A stretch of 64,000 nucleotides of DNA from Hyphomicrobium sp. (GCA_002928955.1 PERT01000002.1:1-64000); one strand, 5' to 3'; shown: positions 9,078-18,776, counted from the stretch's first letter. Notes: generated from the sequence alone by a model not told the origin. A program made the numbers and translations.

Positions 9078-11054
9078 TCAGACCGCGATTTTGCCGCCAC
9101 CCTTGCGCGTAATCGCCACAATAGCCGGTCGCGGCGGCATCTTCGATTGGGGATCGGTTTCCGGCCACCGATGCAACGGCTTGTCGAACGTCGAGACTTG
9201 CTCACGAGATGGACTTTGGGCCGGGTGCTGAACCGCCACGAAGAACGTCTGGTCGTCAGGGGTGAACGCCGGCCCGCACATTTCAGCACCGGCCGGGCAC
9301 TGGAAGAACAGCTTCGATGTGCCTCGCGCGCTGCCTTTGGTCTCCACGCCCCAGATTCCGTCGGTCCGGCCCGTCGCCTCCTTCGAGTTGCCGTCGGTAG
9401 CCACCCACAGTCGCCCGCCGCCATCGATGACGCAGTTGTCGGGATTGGCGAACCAGCCATTCTTGGTGGTCAACGGATTGAACGTCGCGCCGACGGCGGC
9501 AACCGCCGGATCGCCGCACTTCAGCAGGATTTCCCAACTGAACCTGGGGGCCGCATGGTCGTTTCCATCCGGCGTGATCTCGATGATGTGCCCGAACGTG
9601 TTGGCCGGCCGCGGGTTGGCGGCATCGACGGACGCGCTGCTGCGGTCGCTGTTGCTGGTAAGCATCAGGTAGACCTTGTTGGTGCGCGGATTGACATCGA
9701 TGTCCTCGGGTCGGTCCATCTTGGTTGCGCCGACCAGATCGGCGGCCAGGCGCGCGAAGATCACGACATCGCCCTGATCCTTGAACCCTGCTGCGGCCGT
9801 CAGCGGGCCCTGGCCATGCTCGAGTGGCAGCCAAACTCCGGTTCCATCGGCGTCGAAACGCGCCACGTAAAGCGTGCCCTGGTCCAGCAGATCCTTGTTG
9901 GCGGCTCGGTTCCTGGTATCCACCACGCCTTTGGTCACGAAGCGGTAGACATAGTCGAAGCGCTGATCATCACCCTGATAGACCACGAAGCGGCCATCGC
10001 CATTGATCACGTTGCCCGCGCCCTCGTGCTTGAATCGGCCAAGTGCCGTGCGTTTGACGGGCACCGACGTCGGGTCGAGCGGATCGATCTCGACGACCCA
10101 GCCGAACCGGTTCGGTTCATTCGGCTCCTTTGCAATATTGAACCGATCGTGGAACTTCGCCCACGGATAGCGTTCGGATGGCACGCCGTAACGCTTCAGC
10201 GCGGCGGCCCCCGGCGCCGTGTCGAGTGCTCCCTTGCCGTGGAAGTAAAGGTTGAAGTTCTCTTCGCAGCTGAGCCACGTCCCCCAGGGCGTGACAGCGC
10301 CGCCGCAGTTGTTGATCATGCCGCGAACGCGCATACCGCTCGCATCGTCCGACGTTCGCATGCGCTCATGACCGGCCGCTGGGCCGGAAATGAGCATTTC
10401 CGTCTCGGCCGTCAACCGGCGGGCGAAGACCGAATTCGGCACCACGCCCCATTTGCCCTTGTCGCGCTTGACCTCGATCACGGTTCCACCATGCGCCATC
10501 ATCTCGACGTCGACCCGGTTACGGGTGGCGGCCTCGTAGGACTTACCCGGACCTGCCGTGGGATCAATGCCGGGGAACATCAGTTCGCTGTTGGTGTACT
10601 CGTGGTTGACCACGAGAAGCCCGTGATCACTGCGGCCGTCGAGCGGGATGAAATGCAGAAAATCGTTGTTGTAGCCGAACTGCGTCGCCTGCCTCTCGCC
10701 GGTTTGGGCGCCAACATCGAATTCGGGCGCGTTGGACAGCACCTTGTCGCCCCAGCGAATGAGGACATCGGCATTGTATCCGTCCGCGACGTGGTGGCGA
10801 CCGTCACTTCCGGCGGCAACCTCGGTGAAGTTGAACGAGGGCGTGGCGGACGCCGGCTGACTGCAAGCCGTGAGCATCGATATCGGCGCAGCCACCGCAG
10901 AGATCGCACTCACCGCCAGAAGCCCCGACATCAGTTCACGCCGCGACAGGCGCTCGGCAATAATATCGCCCATGGTGGCGTTCTGGCTTGCGTTCGAGCC
11001 GACGTCGTCGATTTCCTCGGCAGAAAGCCGGTCTGTTGTCGCATCACCGTTCAT
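9078..11054 (-). CDS. PhoX-type (DUF839) phosphatase with Tat signal
   Basis: About 658 residues. A twin-arginine motif ([15 protein letters not shown], arginines near 38-39) precedes a hydrophobic segment and ACSQPAS, so export folded to the periplasm, possibly lipid-anchored, is likely. The body has DUF839/PhoX features: [43 protein letters not shown] and [21 protein letters not shown], providing acidic Ca/Fe ligands. PhoX enzymes hydrolyse phosphomonoesters for phosphate scavenging. ATG at 11054 follows a GAGGGAC ribosome site; an upstream TTG at 11090 is less likely. Family is certain, substrate is not. Confidence 0.88.
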   Translation of the reverse strand: MNGDATTDRLSAEEIDDVGSNASQNATMGDIIAERLSRRELMSGLLAVSAISAVAAPISMLTACSQPASATPSFNFTEVAAGSDGRHHVADGYNADVLIRWGDKVLSNAPEFDVGAQTGERQATQFGYNNDFLHFIPLDGRSDHGLLVVNHEYTNSELMFPGIDPTAGPGKSYEAATRNRVDVEMMAHGGTVIEVKRDKGKWGVVPNSVFARRLTAETEMLISGPAAGHERMRTSDDASGMRVRGMINNCGGAVTPWGTWLSCEENFNLYFHGKGALDTAPGAAALKRYGVPSERYPWAKFHDRFNIAKEPNEPNRFGWVVEIDPLDPTSVPVKRTALGRFKHEGAGNVINGDGRFVVYQGDDQRFDYVYRFVTKGVVDTRNRAANKDLLDQGTLYVARFDADGTGVWLPLEHGQGPLTAAAGFKDQGDVVIFARLAADLVGATKMDRPEDIDVNPRTNKVYLMLTSNSDRSSASVDAANPRPANTFGHIIEITPDGNDHAAPRFSWEILLKCGDPAVAAVGATFNPLTTKNGWFANPDNCVIDGGGRLWVATDGNSKEATGRTDGIWGVETKGSARGTSKLFFQCPAGAEMCGPAFTPDDQTFFVAVQHPAQSPSREQVSTFDKPLHRWPETDPQSKMPPRPAIVAITRKGGGKIAV

Positions 11055-11352
11055 TGGGTCGCGTCCCTCGGTCGAAGTCGGTTGAGACAAGTTCGGTGCT
11101 TCGGTGAATTCGGAAGCGCGACCCCGGTCTGCCCCGTTGTCATGCTGTTATTTCACAATACGAAGCCGCATTTTAGCAGGATCTGTTTGACGATTGCGCG
11201 ACTGTGTGCGGTCCCCGCGACCCGTCCGGCTCTCAGGTGGCAAGGTACCGGTTGCCCGACCGCGCGCGGGCGGCAGGACGATTGACAGCATGGCGGCAGT
11301 ATCGGACATGTCGCTGCGTCAACACGTCATCCACGGATGGAACCAGCTTGCT
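11055..11352. other. Spacer between divergent phosphatase and FAH-family genes
   Basis: About 298 bases that should hold both divergent promoters. A TTGTCAT heptamer at 11137-11143 recalls half of a PHO box, but the second half (TTATTTC, 4 bases on) matches poorly, so it is not called. No gene or hairpin of note. Confidence 0.4.
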
Positions 11353-12036
11353 ATGAAATTTGCTTTTGCGGCGCCCGCCATTCCCACTCTGCCGATCAAA
11401 GGTTCAGAGCTGCGCTTCCCGGTGCATCGCATCTATTGCGTCGGTCGCAACTACGCCGACCATGCCCGTGAAATGGGTCACGACCCGACAAAAGAACCGC
11501 CATTCTTTTTCCAGAAAAACCCGGACAATCTGTCGACGGATGGCGAGTTTCCTTATCCGCCGCTTTCAAATGACGTTCAATTTGAAATCGAGCTGGTCGT
11601 GGCGCTCAAGTCCGGAGGCAGCGATATCCGGCCAGAAGATGCACTTGGCCATGTGTTTGGTTACGCTATCGGCCTCGATATGACCCGTCGTGACCTGCAA
11701 GGAGCCGCCAAGAAGCTCGGCCGGCCCTGGGAGGTCGGCAAGGCTTTCGAGAAATCCGCCCCTTGCTCGGCCATCGTCAGAGCGGAAGAGATCGGACATC
11801 CCGTGTCCGGGGCGATCTGGCTCAACGTCAATGGCGCCCGGAAGCAAACCGGCGACCTGTCGCAATTCATCTGGGACATTCCGCACCAGATTGCGATCCT
11901 GTCGACCTTGTTCCTGCTCGCGCCCGGCGATCTGATCATGACCGGCACGCCGGCAGGTGTCGGCCCGGTCGGCAAGGGAGACCGGTTGCTTGGTCACGTC
12001 GAGGGCTTGGGCAAGCTTGACGTTTTAGTGGTCTGA
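11353..12036 (+). CDS. Fumarylacetoacetate hydrolase (FAH) family protein
   Basis: About 227 residues forming one FAH domain: FPVHRIYCVGRNYADHAREMG, PFFFQKNPDNL, the metal ligands in QFEIELVVAL (two Glu) and GYAIGLDMTRRDLQ (Asp), and the C-terminal LAPGDLIMTGTPAGVGPV. Such enzymes act on beta-diketo or acylpyruvate substrates. Start at 11353 (MKFAFAAPAIPTLP) matches short bacterial homologues; an ATG at 11290 would add 21 unrelated residues. Exact substrate cannot be read from sequence, and it stands alone between a phosphatase and a short hypothetical gene. Confidence 0.88.
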   Translation: MKFAFAAPAIPTLPIKGSELRFPVHRIYCVGRNYADHAREMGHDPTKEPPFFFQKNPDNLSTDGEFPYPPLSNDVQFEIELVVALKSGGSDIRPEDALGHVFGYAIGLDMTRRDLQGAAKKLGRPWEVGKAFEKSAPCSAIVRAEEIGHPVSGAIWLNVNGARKQTGDLSQFIWDIPHQIAILSTLFLLAPGDLIMTGTPAGVGPVGKGDRLLGHVEGLGKLDVLVV

Positions 12037-12335
12037 AGCCGTCAATCGAATCGACAAGACTTCGAATCCCCCAGGGTCAACCCGAGGCGATAATGTCGCA
12101 GCGCGTAGTTGCGCAGGGTTTAATCTGAAATTGTAATTTGAAATGGAATTGCTCTCAAACTCGTTCCGTTTGGTGTGAATTTGATAACCCATAGAGCCAT
12201 TAATCATTGCAGCATATCCGGAAATGCCCAATTGTATTTTCAGAGGTTCAAATCAAATTGACGTGAAGCGGTCATCGAGTGGCGAGCGTCCCACAAAGCG
12301 ATTGGCAGCTGAGAACGCGCGTCTGGAGTACACCC
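12037..12335. other. AT-rich spacer
   Basis: Nearly 300 bases with a marked AT-rich core (about 12115-12265) in an otherwise GC-rich region. A 68-codon minus-strand frame crosses it, but it has no plausible ribosome site or recognisable motif and is not called. The promoter of the short gene at 12336 should lie in its right part. Confidence 0.4.
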
Positions 12336-12596
12336 ATGGCAAATCCCGATGAACTACGCCGGCTTTACGAAGCCCTGTGCGCTCAGCCGATTTTGGCCGA
12401 GCGGGATTTCAGGTTCGCGCTCGAAGGAAACGACCGGCTTGTCGTCAATCGCGGCGCGCACACCCGTGGAATCTGGCGCTGCGCCGGTAACCGGTTCACG
12501 TGGACGCCAGCGGGCTACAACGAACCCACCCATACCGTGCGCGAGGCTGATGCGGCCCAGCGCTACACGCTGATCGTTCTGGCGACGGCGTTGTGA
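12336..12596 (+). CDS. Small hypothetical protein
   Basis: An 86-residue soluble protein (MANPDELRRLYEALCAQPIL...). It has an N-terminal helix and a compact beta-rich middle (RFALEGNDRLVVNRG, GIWRCAGNRFTWTPAG), with no signal peptide or membrane segment. The start is supported by GGAG 9-10 bases upstream. I do not recognise the family. It is convergent with the DUF1178 gene that ends 14 bases away. Confidence 0.6.
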   Translation: MANPDELRRLYEALCAQPILAERDFRFALEGNDRLVVNRGAHTRGIWRCAGNRFTWTPAGYNEPTHTVREADAAQRYTLIVLATAL

Positions 12597-12609
12597 GGTC
12601 GGGCGTCAA

Positions 12610-13062
12610 TCAGTTGAGGTCTTCCAGGGCGCGGGGCAGCGGTAGCACGGGAATGCCGTCCTCGATCAGGGCGCGGGCCTCGCTCAACGTCGCCTCACCG
12701 TAGATGCCTCGGTGGACCGCCTCGCCGGCTTCGATTCTGCGGGCTTCTTCGGCAAACCGCGGCCCCACATATTCGACTTTTTCTGCGACCTCCTGACGCA
12801 ATCGGCGCAGGACTGCGGCCGTTTCCTGCCAGGCATCAGGGGGCCGAACTCTGTTTGGCTTAGCCGGGACGGGCGGTTCGGGCGCGGCAATCCGCGGCGA
12901 CTTTCCGAGATTCGGTGCCATCATCGCCTTGGTGACCTGCGATATCCCGCAAACCGGGCAGGTCACCGCGCCGCGTGCAGCCTGGGTATCGAATGCGCTG
13001 CCCGTTTTGAACCAGGCTTCGAAATCGTGGGAGTTGGCGCAAGTGAGTCGATATCGGATCAT
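12610..13062 (-). CDS. DUF1178 family protein (putative zinc-ribbon)
   Basis: A 150-residue protein opening MIRYRLTCANSHDFEAWF with Cys8 and a CPVC knuckle (C35, C38), the DUF1178 signature and a probable small metal site. The centre is Pro/Arg-rich and the C-terminus carries GEATLSEARALIEDGIPVLPLP. Function is unknown. Its ATG overlaps the stop of the upstream nitrilase-family gene by four bases, and glutaredoxin lies before that; grxC-nitrilase-DUF1178 is a recurring alphaproteobacterial cluster, suggesting a redox or repair link. Confidence 0.88.
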   Translation of the reverse strand: MIRYRLTCANSHDFEAWFKTGSAFDTQAARGAVTCPVCGISQVTKAMMAPNLGKSPRIAAPEPPVPAKPNRVRPPDAWQETAAVLRRLRQEVAEKVEYVGPRFAEEARRIEAGEAVHRGIYGEATLSEARALIEDGIPVLPLPRALEDLN

Positions 13063-13928
13063 CGACCGGCTCCAGGCGGCGTTTCCGCAATCCCGAAATC
13101 AAAGTACCGATCGTGGGTCAGCGATGGCACGCGCGCACGCGCCTCGGCCAGCCGCTGAAGATCGATGTCGGCTGCCACGACACCTGGCTCAGTGCCGCCT
13201 TCGGCTAGGATCTCGCCCCAAGGAGATACGATCAGGCTGTGGCCAAACGTCTCGCGTCCGTGCTCGTGCCGGCCGCCTTGGGCAGCCGCGAACATGAAGC
13301 ACTGGGTCTCGATGGCGCGCGCCTGCACCAGTACGTGCCAATGAGCCTCGCCGGTGACACGTGTAAAAGCCGCCGGAACGGCGATAAATTTCGCTCCGCT
13401 TTTGGCAAGGGCCCGGTGCAGATTGGGGAAGCGGAGATCGTAGCAGATCGTGAGACCAAGCGGCCCCCATGGAAGCGGCGCCAGTACCGCTTGGCGACCG
13501 GGCCGATAGCTGCGGCTTTCCTTGTAGCTCTCGCCGCCGGGCAGATCGACGTCGAACATATGAATCTTGTCGTAGCGCGCCACGATCTGCCCTTGAGGCG
13601 ATATCACGAGGCTGCGATTGGCGAGCATGCCGTCCGGCACCTTCACGGCGACGGAGCCGATATGCAGCCAAATCGACAGCTCCCGGGCGAGTGTGCGAAA
13701 ATGAGCGATGGCCGGATCCTGGTCCTCGCTGCGGCACTCGGCGAAGAGACGGTCGCGGTCGAGTTCCATGATGGTGGTGACTTCCGGCGTCTGGACGTAG
13801 CTCGCCCCGTCGGCAGCGGCTTGGCGTATGAGTACTGTCGCCACGGCGAGGTTCGCCTCGACATGACGTCCCGTTCGCATCTGTACGAGCGCCGCACGAA
13901 ACCAGTTGTTGTCCGTCACGGCCATCAT
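13059..13928 (-). CDS. Carbon-nitrogen hydrolase (nitrilase superfamily, Nit1-like)
   Basis: About 289 residues with the Glu-Lys-Cys triad: Glu in VQTPEVTTIME (~49), Lys in ARYDKIHMFDVDL (~121) and Cys in GLTICYDLRFP (~162). The DVDLPGGESYKESRSYRPG segment is typical of Nit1/NitFhit-type amidases, which in other organisms repair deaminated glutathione. That role fits the neighbouring glutaredoxin gene but is inference. Start chosen at 13928 (MMAVTDNNWFRAALVQM); the upstream in-frame start at 13952 is possible. Confidence 0.88.
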   Translation of the reverse strand: MMAVTDNNWFRAALVQMRTGRHVEANLAVATVLIRQAAADGASYVQTPEVTTIMELDRDRLFAECRSEDQDPAIAHFRTLARELSIWLHIGSVAVKVPDGMLANRSLVISPQGQIVARYDKIHMFDVDLPGGESYKESRSYRPGRQAVLAPLPWGPLGLTICYDLRFPNLHRALAKSGAKFIAVPAAFTRVTGEAHWHVLVQARAIETQCFMFAAAQGGRHEHGRETFGHSLIVSPWGEILAEGGTEPGVVAADIDLQRLAEARARVPSLTHDRYFDFGIAETPPGAGR

Positions 13929-13975
13929 GCCATCACCGAAATGCCGGCGCACTGCGCGCGGCTTGCGCGTTCAAC

Positions 13976-14233
13976 TTACGAGCTCAACAAGGGATCGAGC
14001 CGTCCGGCCCTGTCGAGCGCATGAATATCGTCGCAGCCGCCGACGTGCAGCTCCCCGATAAAGATCTGCGGCACAGTGACCCTCCCGCCGGCTAAAGTCG
14101 TCATCCGGCTGCGCACATCAGGCCGTCCGGTGACATCGATCTCGTCGTACGTCACACCCTTTTTTCGCAGAAGCTCTTTGGCAAGGCGGCAGTACGGACA
14201 AAGCATCGAGGTGTAGATGGTGATCTTCGGCAT
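13976..14233 (-). CDS. grxC: Glutaredoxin 3
   Basis: An 85-residue dithiol glutaredoxin with active site CPYC (C12, C15), the cis-proline in TVPQIFI and the glutathione-binding GGCDDIHAL. It reduces protein disulfides and glutathione mixed disulfides in the cytoplasm. Likely first gene of a unit with the nitrilase-family and DUF1178 genes; the gap to the next gene is about 47 bases. Confidence 0.95.
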   Translation of the reverse strand: MPKITIYTSMLCPYCRLAKELLRKKGVTYDEIDVTGRPDVRSRMTTLAGGRVTVPQIFIGELHVGGCDDIHALDRAGRLDPLLSS

Positions 14234-14381
14234 TGGCTCGCTCTCCCCATGCCTCCCCGCAGACCCGATGAATCTAGCGGTTCGGTCGGCTATAGCAAAG
14301 GACGCTGCGACAGAATCACGTCGTCGTCATGGAAATGTTGCATCAACGCGCGGGGGCGACCCAATCACATTGTAGCGGCCA

Positions 14382-15188
14382 TCAAACCGGAACCATACTT
14401 TGATCGACCACCAGCGCCAATGCGAGCACGTCGACCCGCCGCGCACCTGCTGACTTCAGCGCGCGCGCGCAAGCTGCGGCCGTCGCGCCGGTCGTGACGA
14501 CATCGTCCACCAGCAGAACCGCCCGCCCAACGATCTCGGGCAATGATGGCTTCGGAACCGCGAACGCGCCGTGAACGTTCCGCTGTCGCTCGGCACGCGT
14601 CAGCCCGGGCTGCGGCCGCGTGCGTTGGTTTCTCACGAGCGCCAGTGGGCGGAACGGAATACCACTCAGCCGCGACACCTCGGCGGCCAGCACCGCGGAC
14701 TGGTTGAAGCGCCGCCAGACCAGCCGCATTCGTGCCAGTGGCACCGGCACGATAACCTCGGCGTCTGTGATGAGCTCAGCGCCTGCCACGTGCATCCAGC
14801 GGCCGAACAGGCGACGGGCGTGGTGCTGGTCGTGGAATTTCAAGTCGCGTATCAGACGCCGCATAACGCCATCAAAGCGCGCCACGGCCCGCGCCCGGTC
14901 ATAGACCGGCGGGTCTGCGGCGGCGGCAGCCGAGATGATTGTCCCACCTATGTCGAATGGCATCGGCCATCCCAGTCGGTCACACAATGGGGGACGGATG
15001 AAATTGATCTCGCGCCAGCATTGCGGACAGAGCATATCGTGGTCGGCAACCTGAATGTTGCAGGCGACGCATACAGGCGGGATCAGAAAATCACCACTGG
15101 CCTTGGCTGCTGCCGCGAGCCAAGACTGCGCGCTGCGGAGTCGTGTGCCGTAAAATCGGCTAAGGGTGTCGCCGTCGCGTTTCGTCAT
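14382..15188 (-). CDS. ComF family phosphoribosyltransferase-like protein
   Basis: A 268-residue ComF/GntX protein. It has an N-terminal four-cysteine zinc module (VCVACN ... LCPQCW) and a C-terminal type I PRTase fold with the PRPP loop VLLVDDVVTTGATAAACA. Relatives are linked to competence and DNA uptake or processing, but the alphaproteobacterial role is unsettled. Divergent from the methyltransferase gene at 15280, a frequent arrangement in this group. Confidence 0.9.
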   Translation of the reverse strand: MTKRDGDTLSRFYGTRLRSAQSWLAAAAKASGDFLIPPVCVACNIQVADHDMLCPQCWREINFIRPPLCDRLGWPMPFDIGGTIISAAAAADPPVYDRARAVARFDGVMRRLIRDLKFHDQHHARRLFGRWMHVAGAELITDAEVIVPVPLARMRLVWRRFNQSAVLAAEVSRLSGIPFRPLALVRNQRTRPQPGLTRAERQRNVHGAFAVPKPSLPEIVGRAVLLVDDVVTTGATAAACARALKSAGARRVDVLALALVVDQSMVPV

Positions 15189-15279
15189 AACGCGCCCTCC
15201 CGAAACAACCTATAATGAGTTTGCGGGGGCGGCGTGATCACCAAGCCGTGTCGACGGAAATCCGATTACCGAGTTCGCC

Positions 15280-16215
15280 ATGACTGACCAAGCCATCGTT
15301 TTCGACCGCGCACTGATTGCGCGCCGCCGTGACCGTGCCGCGTCCTTGGCCGGCGCCCACGTCTTTCTGCTCGAACGCGTGGCCGACGACTTGGCCGAAC
15401 GACTGGAAATCGTGCGCCGGACGTTTCCCGTTGCGTTGAGCCTTGGCGCATATAACGGCGTTGTTGGCGGGCGCATCCGGTCGCTCGATAGTGTCGGCAC
15501 GGTGGTAGAGTGCGAGTTGTCACCGCGCCTGCTCGCCCACTGTCGCGGCCCACGCGTACTGGCCGATGAGGAAGCGCTGCCGTTCGGCGACGGCACCCTG
15601 GACCTCATCGTGTCGGGCCTCAGTCTGCAGTTCGTCAACGATCTGCCAGGCGCGTTGGTTCAGGCTCGCCGTGCGCTGAAACCCGACGGGCTTCTGCTCG
15701 CAGCGGTGCTCGGCGGCGAGACTCTTTCCGAATTGCGTTCGGTCTGGCTGGAAGCTGAAGCGGAAATCGAGGGTGGGGTGTCGCCACGCGTTGCCCCGGT
15801 GGCAGACGTGCGCGATCTTGGCGGGTTGTTGCAGCGGGCGGGTTTCGCGCTGCCTGTGGTTGATTCCGATATCGTGCACGTGAGCTATGCAACGCCGCTG
15901 GCGTTGATGCAGGAGATCAAGGCAATGGGTGCAAGCAACACTCTCGTCGAGCGTCGGCGCACGCCCACACGGCGGCAGACGTTGCTCAGGGCGTGCGAAA
16001 TCTACTCTGACCGGTACTCGCGTCACGACGGTCGTGTCATGGCGACATTCGAAATTTTGACGCTCACCGCTTGGGTTCCGCACGACAGCCAGCAGAAGCC
16101 GCTTCGACCGGGCAGTGCAAAATCACGGCTCTCTGACGCATTGGGCACCGCAGAAGTACGGCTCCCGCGGGATGATGGCCGTCCACCAAGCAACGACGAC
16201 GTCGCCGCGACTTGA
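15280..16215 (+). CDS. SAM-dependent methyltransferase-fold protein (NDUFAF5/BioC-like)
   Basis: A 311-residue protein with a class I methyltransferase fold: a motif I position reading LSLGAYNGVVGG, an acidic strand end VECELSP, LPFGDGTLDLIVSGLSLQFVNDLPGAL and RALKPDGLLLAAVLGGETLSELR. This pattern fits the NDUFAF5 family, which in mitochondria hydroxylates a complex I arginine, better than true BioC, and biotin here already has BioZ. Motif I lacks the usual GxGxG. The C-terminal ~40 residues are polar and probably disordered. Confidence 0.82.
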   Translation: MTDQAIVFDRALIARRRDRAASLAGAHVFLLERVADDLAERLEIVRRTFPVALSLGAYNGVVGGRIRSLDSVGTVVECELSPRLLAHCRGPRVLADEEALPFGDGTLDLIVSGLSLQFVNDLPGALVQARRALKPDGLLLAAVLGGETLSELRSVWLEAEAEIEGGVSPRVAPVADVRDLGGLLQRAGFALPVVDSDIVHVSYATPLALMQEIKAMGASNTLVERRRTPTRRQTLLRACEIYSDRYSRHDGRVMATFEILTLTAWVPHDSQQKPLRPGSAKSRLSDALGTAEVRLPRDDGRPPSNDDVAAT

Positions 16216-16262
16216 CACCTTATTCCGGAGGTCACGTCAGGCGAGGATGGAAAAATCAATCT

Positions 16263-16295
16263 TGGCGGACCGCACGACGAGGTGCCGGTCCGCCA
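16263..16295. terminator. Bidirectional hairpin between convergent genes
   Basis: A 9 bp perfect stem TGGCGGACC/GGTCCGCCA (16263-16271 with 16287-16295), extended inward by GCAC/GTGC with one bulged base. It lies in the 90-base gap between the ends of the convergent genes at 16215 and 16306. Confidence 0.65.
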
Positions 16296-16305
16296 TCACA
16301 CGTCC

Positions 16306-16758
16306 CTACTTCTTCTTCGATGCCGGAGCAGCGGCTTGTCGGCTGTTGAATGCGGCCCAGCCCGGACCCTTCGAAGCTGCGGCCTTGCTGAGGCAGCTAT
16401 CACGCTTGGCGGCATCGACCTTGGCGCACGGGCTGTTGGGGTTCACGGCGGGAGCGGCGGCCTTCTTCGGGGCCTCAGCCTTCTTGGCGTCTTTGGCGGG
16501 CGCGGCGGCAGCCTTGGCGGTTGGCGCGGCGGCTGCAGGAGCGGCAGCGGCCTTGCCTGCGATCGGGACTCCGCCCTTCACTGCCGGCAGGTTACGAATG
16601 CAAACGTCGCGCTTGGCCGGCTCGACCTTGGAGCAATCGGTCCACTGGGCCGGTGCTGCGGCTTCGGCTTTTTTCTTGGCCTGGGCGTTCGCGTCGGTTG
16701 CCAGCATCAATCCGGCGCCAACGGCGACCCCGAGTGCAACCGCAAGTAACTTCTTCAT
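16306..16758 (-). CDS. Small secreted Ala/Lys-rich protein with a duplicated Cys motif
   Basis: About 150 residues with a clear signal peptide (MKKLLAVALGVAVGAGLMLA to ANAQA). The mature part has two copies of a ~22-residue motif, DCSKVEPAKRDVCIRN and PCAKVDAAKRDSCLSK, each with two cysteines 11 apart and a KxxxAKRD core. They are separated by a low-complexity Ala/Pro/Lys linker. A near-perfect AGGAGGAGA ribosome site supports the start and suggests strong translation. I do not recognise the family; periplasmic location is inferred. Confidence 0.72.
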   Translation of the reverse strand: MKKLLAVALGVAVGAGLMLATDANAQAKKKAEAAAPAQWTDCSKVEPAKRDVCIRNLPAVKGGVPIAGKAAAAPAAAAPTAKAAAAPAKDAKKAEAPKKAAAPAVNPNSPCAKVDAAKRDSCLSKAAASKGPGWAAFNSRQAAAPASKKK

Positions 16759-16968
16759 ATGCTCTCCTCCTGGATCTGTCACAGGCCTCTTTGGCACTTG
16801 ACACCTCGAACTCGTTGCCGAGCTGTACTCCCTTTAGCAGAGAATTCTCGCGTGTGTCACCGTATCGCCATATTTTCCCAAGGGTTGCGGCTGCGACTGG
16901 TGTGCGCTGCAGCAACCGACGGTGGGGTTGGTCAGCATCAGAACTCGCGAGCGACCTTCGAAACGGCG

Positions 16969-17376
16969 TTATCCGAGCAGATCGCGCAACCAGGGCAGAA
17001 GCGGTAGATCGGCAGGTGGCATGTGGTATTCGGACAGCCGGTTCGCTCGTACCCATGCAATTCGCTGCCCCTCGCGCGGCGTGATCTCGCCGTCCCAGTT
17101 GCGGCACAAAAAGAGCGGCATCAACAGGTGGAACTCGTCGTAACCATGACTGGCGAAGGAGAATGGTGCGAGGCACTTTTCACACACTTCGATCGCAAGT
17201 TCCTCTGCCAGTTCTCGCCGCAGCGCCGCTTCCGGAGTCTCGCCTTGCTCGACCTTTCCACCCGGGAACTCCCAAAGCCCGGCCATTGATTTGCCGACGG
17301 GCCTTTGCGCGAGCAGCACGCGATTTTCTGGATCGACCAGTGCCGCCGCCGCCACGAGCACGATACGCCTTGTCAT
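16969..17376 (-). CDS. mutT: MutT-type Nudix hydrolase (8-oxo-dGTP diphosphatase)
   Basis: A 135-residue protein with a Nudix box at residues ~40-62 (GKVEQGETPEAALRRELAEE) and the MutT-like LWEFPGGK. It should sanitise 8-oxo-dGTP, though broader nucleotide use is possible. It lies 12 bases after argJ on the same strand, as in many Rhizobiales genomes, so the two are probably co-transcribed. Confidence 0.9.
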   Translation of the reverse strand: MTRRIVLVAAAALVDPENRVLLAQRPVGKSMAGLWEFPGGKVEQGETPEAALRRELAEELAIEVCEKCLAPFSFASHGYDEFHLLMPLFLCRNWDGEITPREGQRIAWVRANRLSEYHMPPADLPLLPWLRDLLG

Positions 17377-17388
17377 CCAGCGCCCCCG

Positions 17389-18636
17389 TCAGCTGCGATA
17401 GTCGGCGTTAATCGACACGTAGTCGTGGGTCAGGTCGCAGGTCCAAACTATGGCCGCAGCCTTGCCGACCCCGACATCGACGCGGATCACGATCTCGCGG
17501 TTCTTCATGTAGGCCGCGACCGATTTCTCAACGTATTCGGCTGCCCGTTCGCCGTCGCGCGCGACGCAATGTTCGCCGAACCAGATCGCTAGCCGGTCGC
17601 GGTTGGCCGCCTCTCCCGATTTGCCGACGGCCATCACCACCCGACCCCAGTTCGGGTCCTCCCCGGCGATGGCCGTCTTTAGGATCGGCGAGTTCGCACA
17701 CGACAGCGCGATCGTGCGGGCGGCCGACCAGGTTTTTGCCCCCGTTACCTCGAAGGTCACGAACTTCGAAAGCCCTTCGCCGTCCTTCGCCACCATGATG
17801 GCGAGATCGCGCATGAGCCCGTGCAGCGCTTCGGAGAATGCCGCAAGTGCTGGGCTTTTCGCGTTCGTCACCGGCTTCTGGCCGCGCGCCGCGGCGGCTG
17901 CCGTTGCAAACATCAGGCAGGTATCGCTGGTGGACGTATCGCCGTCGACCGTCATGCAATTGAAAGTCGTTTTCGTATGCTCGGCAAGCAGCGACTGCAG
18001 TGCCGGCGCCGCGATAGCCGCGTCCGTGAACAAAAAACACAGCATCGTCGCCATATCGGGAGCGATCATGCCGGCGCCTTTGCAGAAGCCGTTGATCGTG
18101 ACGTCCGTGCCCCCGATCTTCGTCGTGCGGGTCACAAGTTTGGGGTAGGTGTCGGTGGTCATGATCGCGCGCGCTGCCGCCTCGAACCGATCTGGCTCAA
18201 CGCTGGCAACTAGACCGTCCAGAAGATGGGAAAACTTGGCGGCGTCGAGCGGCTCACCGATCACGCCGGTCGAGGCGATGTAGACGCCGGCGGGCGAACA
18301 CGGGACCGCGCGGGCCGCGAACTTCGCTGTCAACGCGACCGCATCGCGACCCTTCTTGCCCGTGAAGGCGTTGGCATTGCCGGAATTGACCACCAGTATA
18401 CGCGCAGCACCTGATTTCAGGTTCTTGCGGCACCAGTTTACCGGCGCCGATGCGGTCTTTGACTGGGTGAGCACGCCGGCTGCGGCCGTGCCGGGATCGA
18501 GCACCGCAATCATCAGATCCGTCCGCCCCTTGTAGCGAATACCGGCCTCGGCGGTGGCAAACCGCACGCCCTCGATTGGTGGCAGTTTGGGGATTGACTT
18601 GGGCGCGAACGGAGATACGGCGGTGATCTTGGCCAT
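17389..18636 (-). CDS. argJ: Bifunctional glutamate N-acetyltransferase / amino-acid N-acetyltransferase
   Basis: About 415 residues. The autoproteolysis site is the Thr of [15 protein letters not shown], which splits the precursor into alpha and beta chains. Other ArgJ motifs: [32 protein letters not shown] and [16 protein letters not shown]. It recycles the acetyl group from N-acetylornithine to glutamate in arginine synthesis. Start at 18636 ([14 protein letters not shown]) is preferred over an upstream in-frame codon at 18699 on family alignment. Confidence 0.95.
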   Translation of the reverse strand: MAKITAVSPFAPKSIPKLPPIEGVRFATAEAGIRYKGRTDLMIAVLDPGTAAAGVLTQSKTASAPVNWCRKNLKSGAARILVVNSGNANAFTGKKGRDAVALTAKFAARAVPCSPAGVYIASTGVIGEPLDAAKFSHLLDGLVASVEPDRFEAAARAIMTTDTYPKLVTRTTKIGGTDVTINGFCKGAGMIAPDMATMLCFLFTDAAIAAPALQSLLAEHTKTTFNCMTVDGDTSTSDTCLMFATAAAAARGQKPVTNAKSPALAAFSEALHGLMRDLAIMVAKDGEGLSKFVTFEVTGAKTWSAARTIALSCANSPILKTAIAGEDPNWGRVVMAVGKSGEAANRDRLAIWFGEHCVARDGERAAEYVEKSVAAYMKNREIVIRVDVGVGKAAAIVWTCDLTHDYVSINADYRS

Positions 18637-18747
18637 GGTGGATCCGTGTGGATGTAGCGTGGAGGCTCCTGCGTGGCGCTTCAGGTGCCGACATGGCACC
18701 CACGCTGGGCATCAAAAGCGCCGCACACTAACACGCTCACAGGACAC

Positions 18748-18776
18748 ATCGGGCCGCTCATGGCAAGCGGCCCGAT
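18748..18776. terminator. Perfect 11 bp hairpin after the PpiC gene
   Basis: ATCGGGCCGCT (18748-18758) pairs exactly with AGCGGCCCGAT (18766-18776) around a 7-base loop. It lies 28 bases downstream of the foldase gene end (18804, minus strand) and before argJ, so it probably ends foldase transcription. A following T-run is lacking. Confidence 0.6.

Noticed and set aside
11137-11160. PHO-box-like TTGTCAT upstream of the PhoX gene
   Set aside because: Only the first half-site fits the CTGTCAT consensus; the second half is poor and the orientation is opposite to the gene.
12025-12231. 68-codon minus-strand frame across the AT-rich spacer
   Set aside because: It overlaps the end of the FAH gene on the other strand, has no ribosome site and no motif.
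15280-16215. BioC for the biotin pathway
   Set aside because: The sequence pattern fits NDUFAF5-like proteins better, and the biotin operon already contains BioZ.
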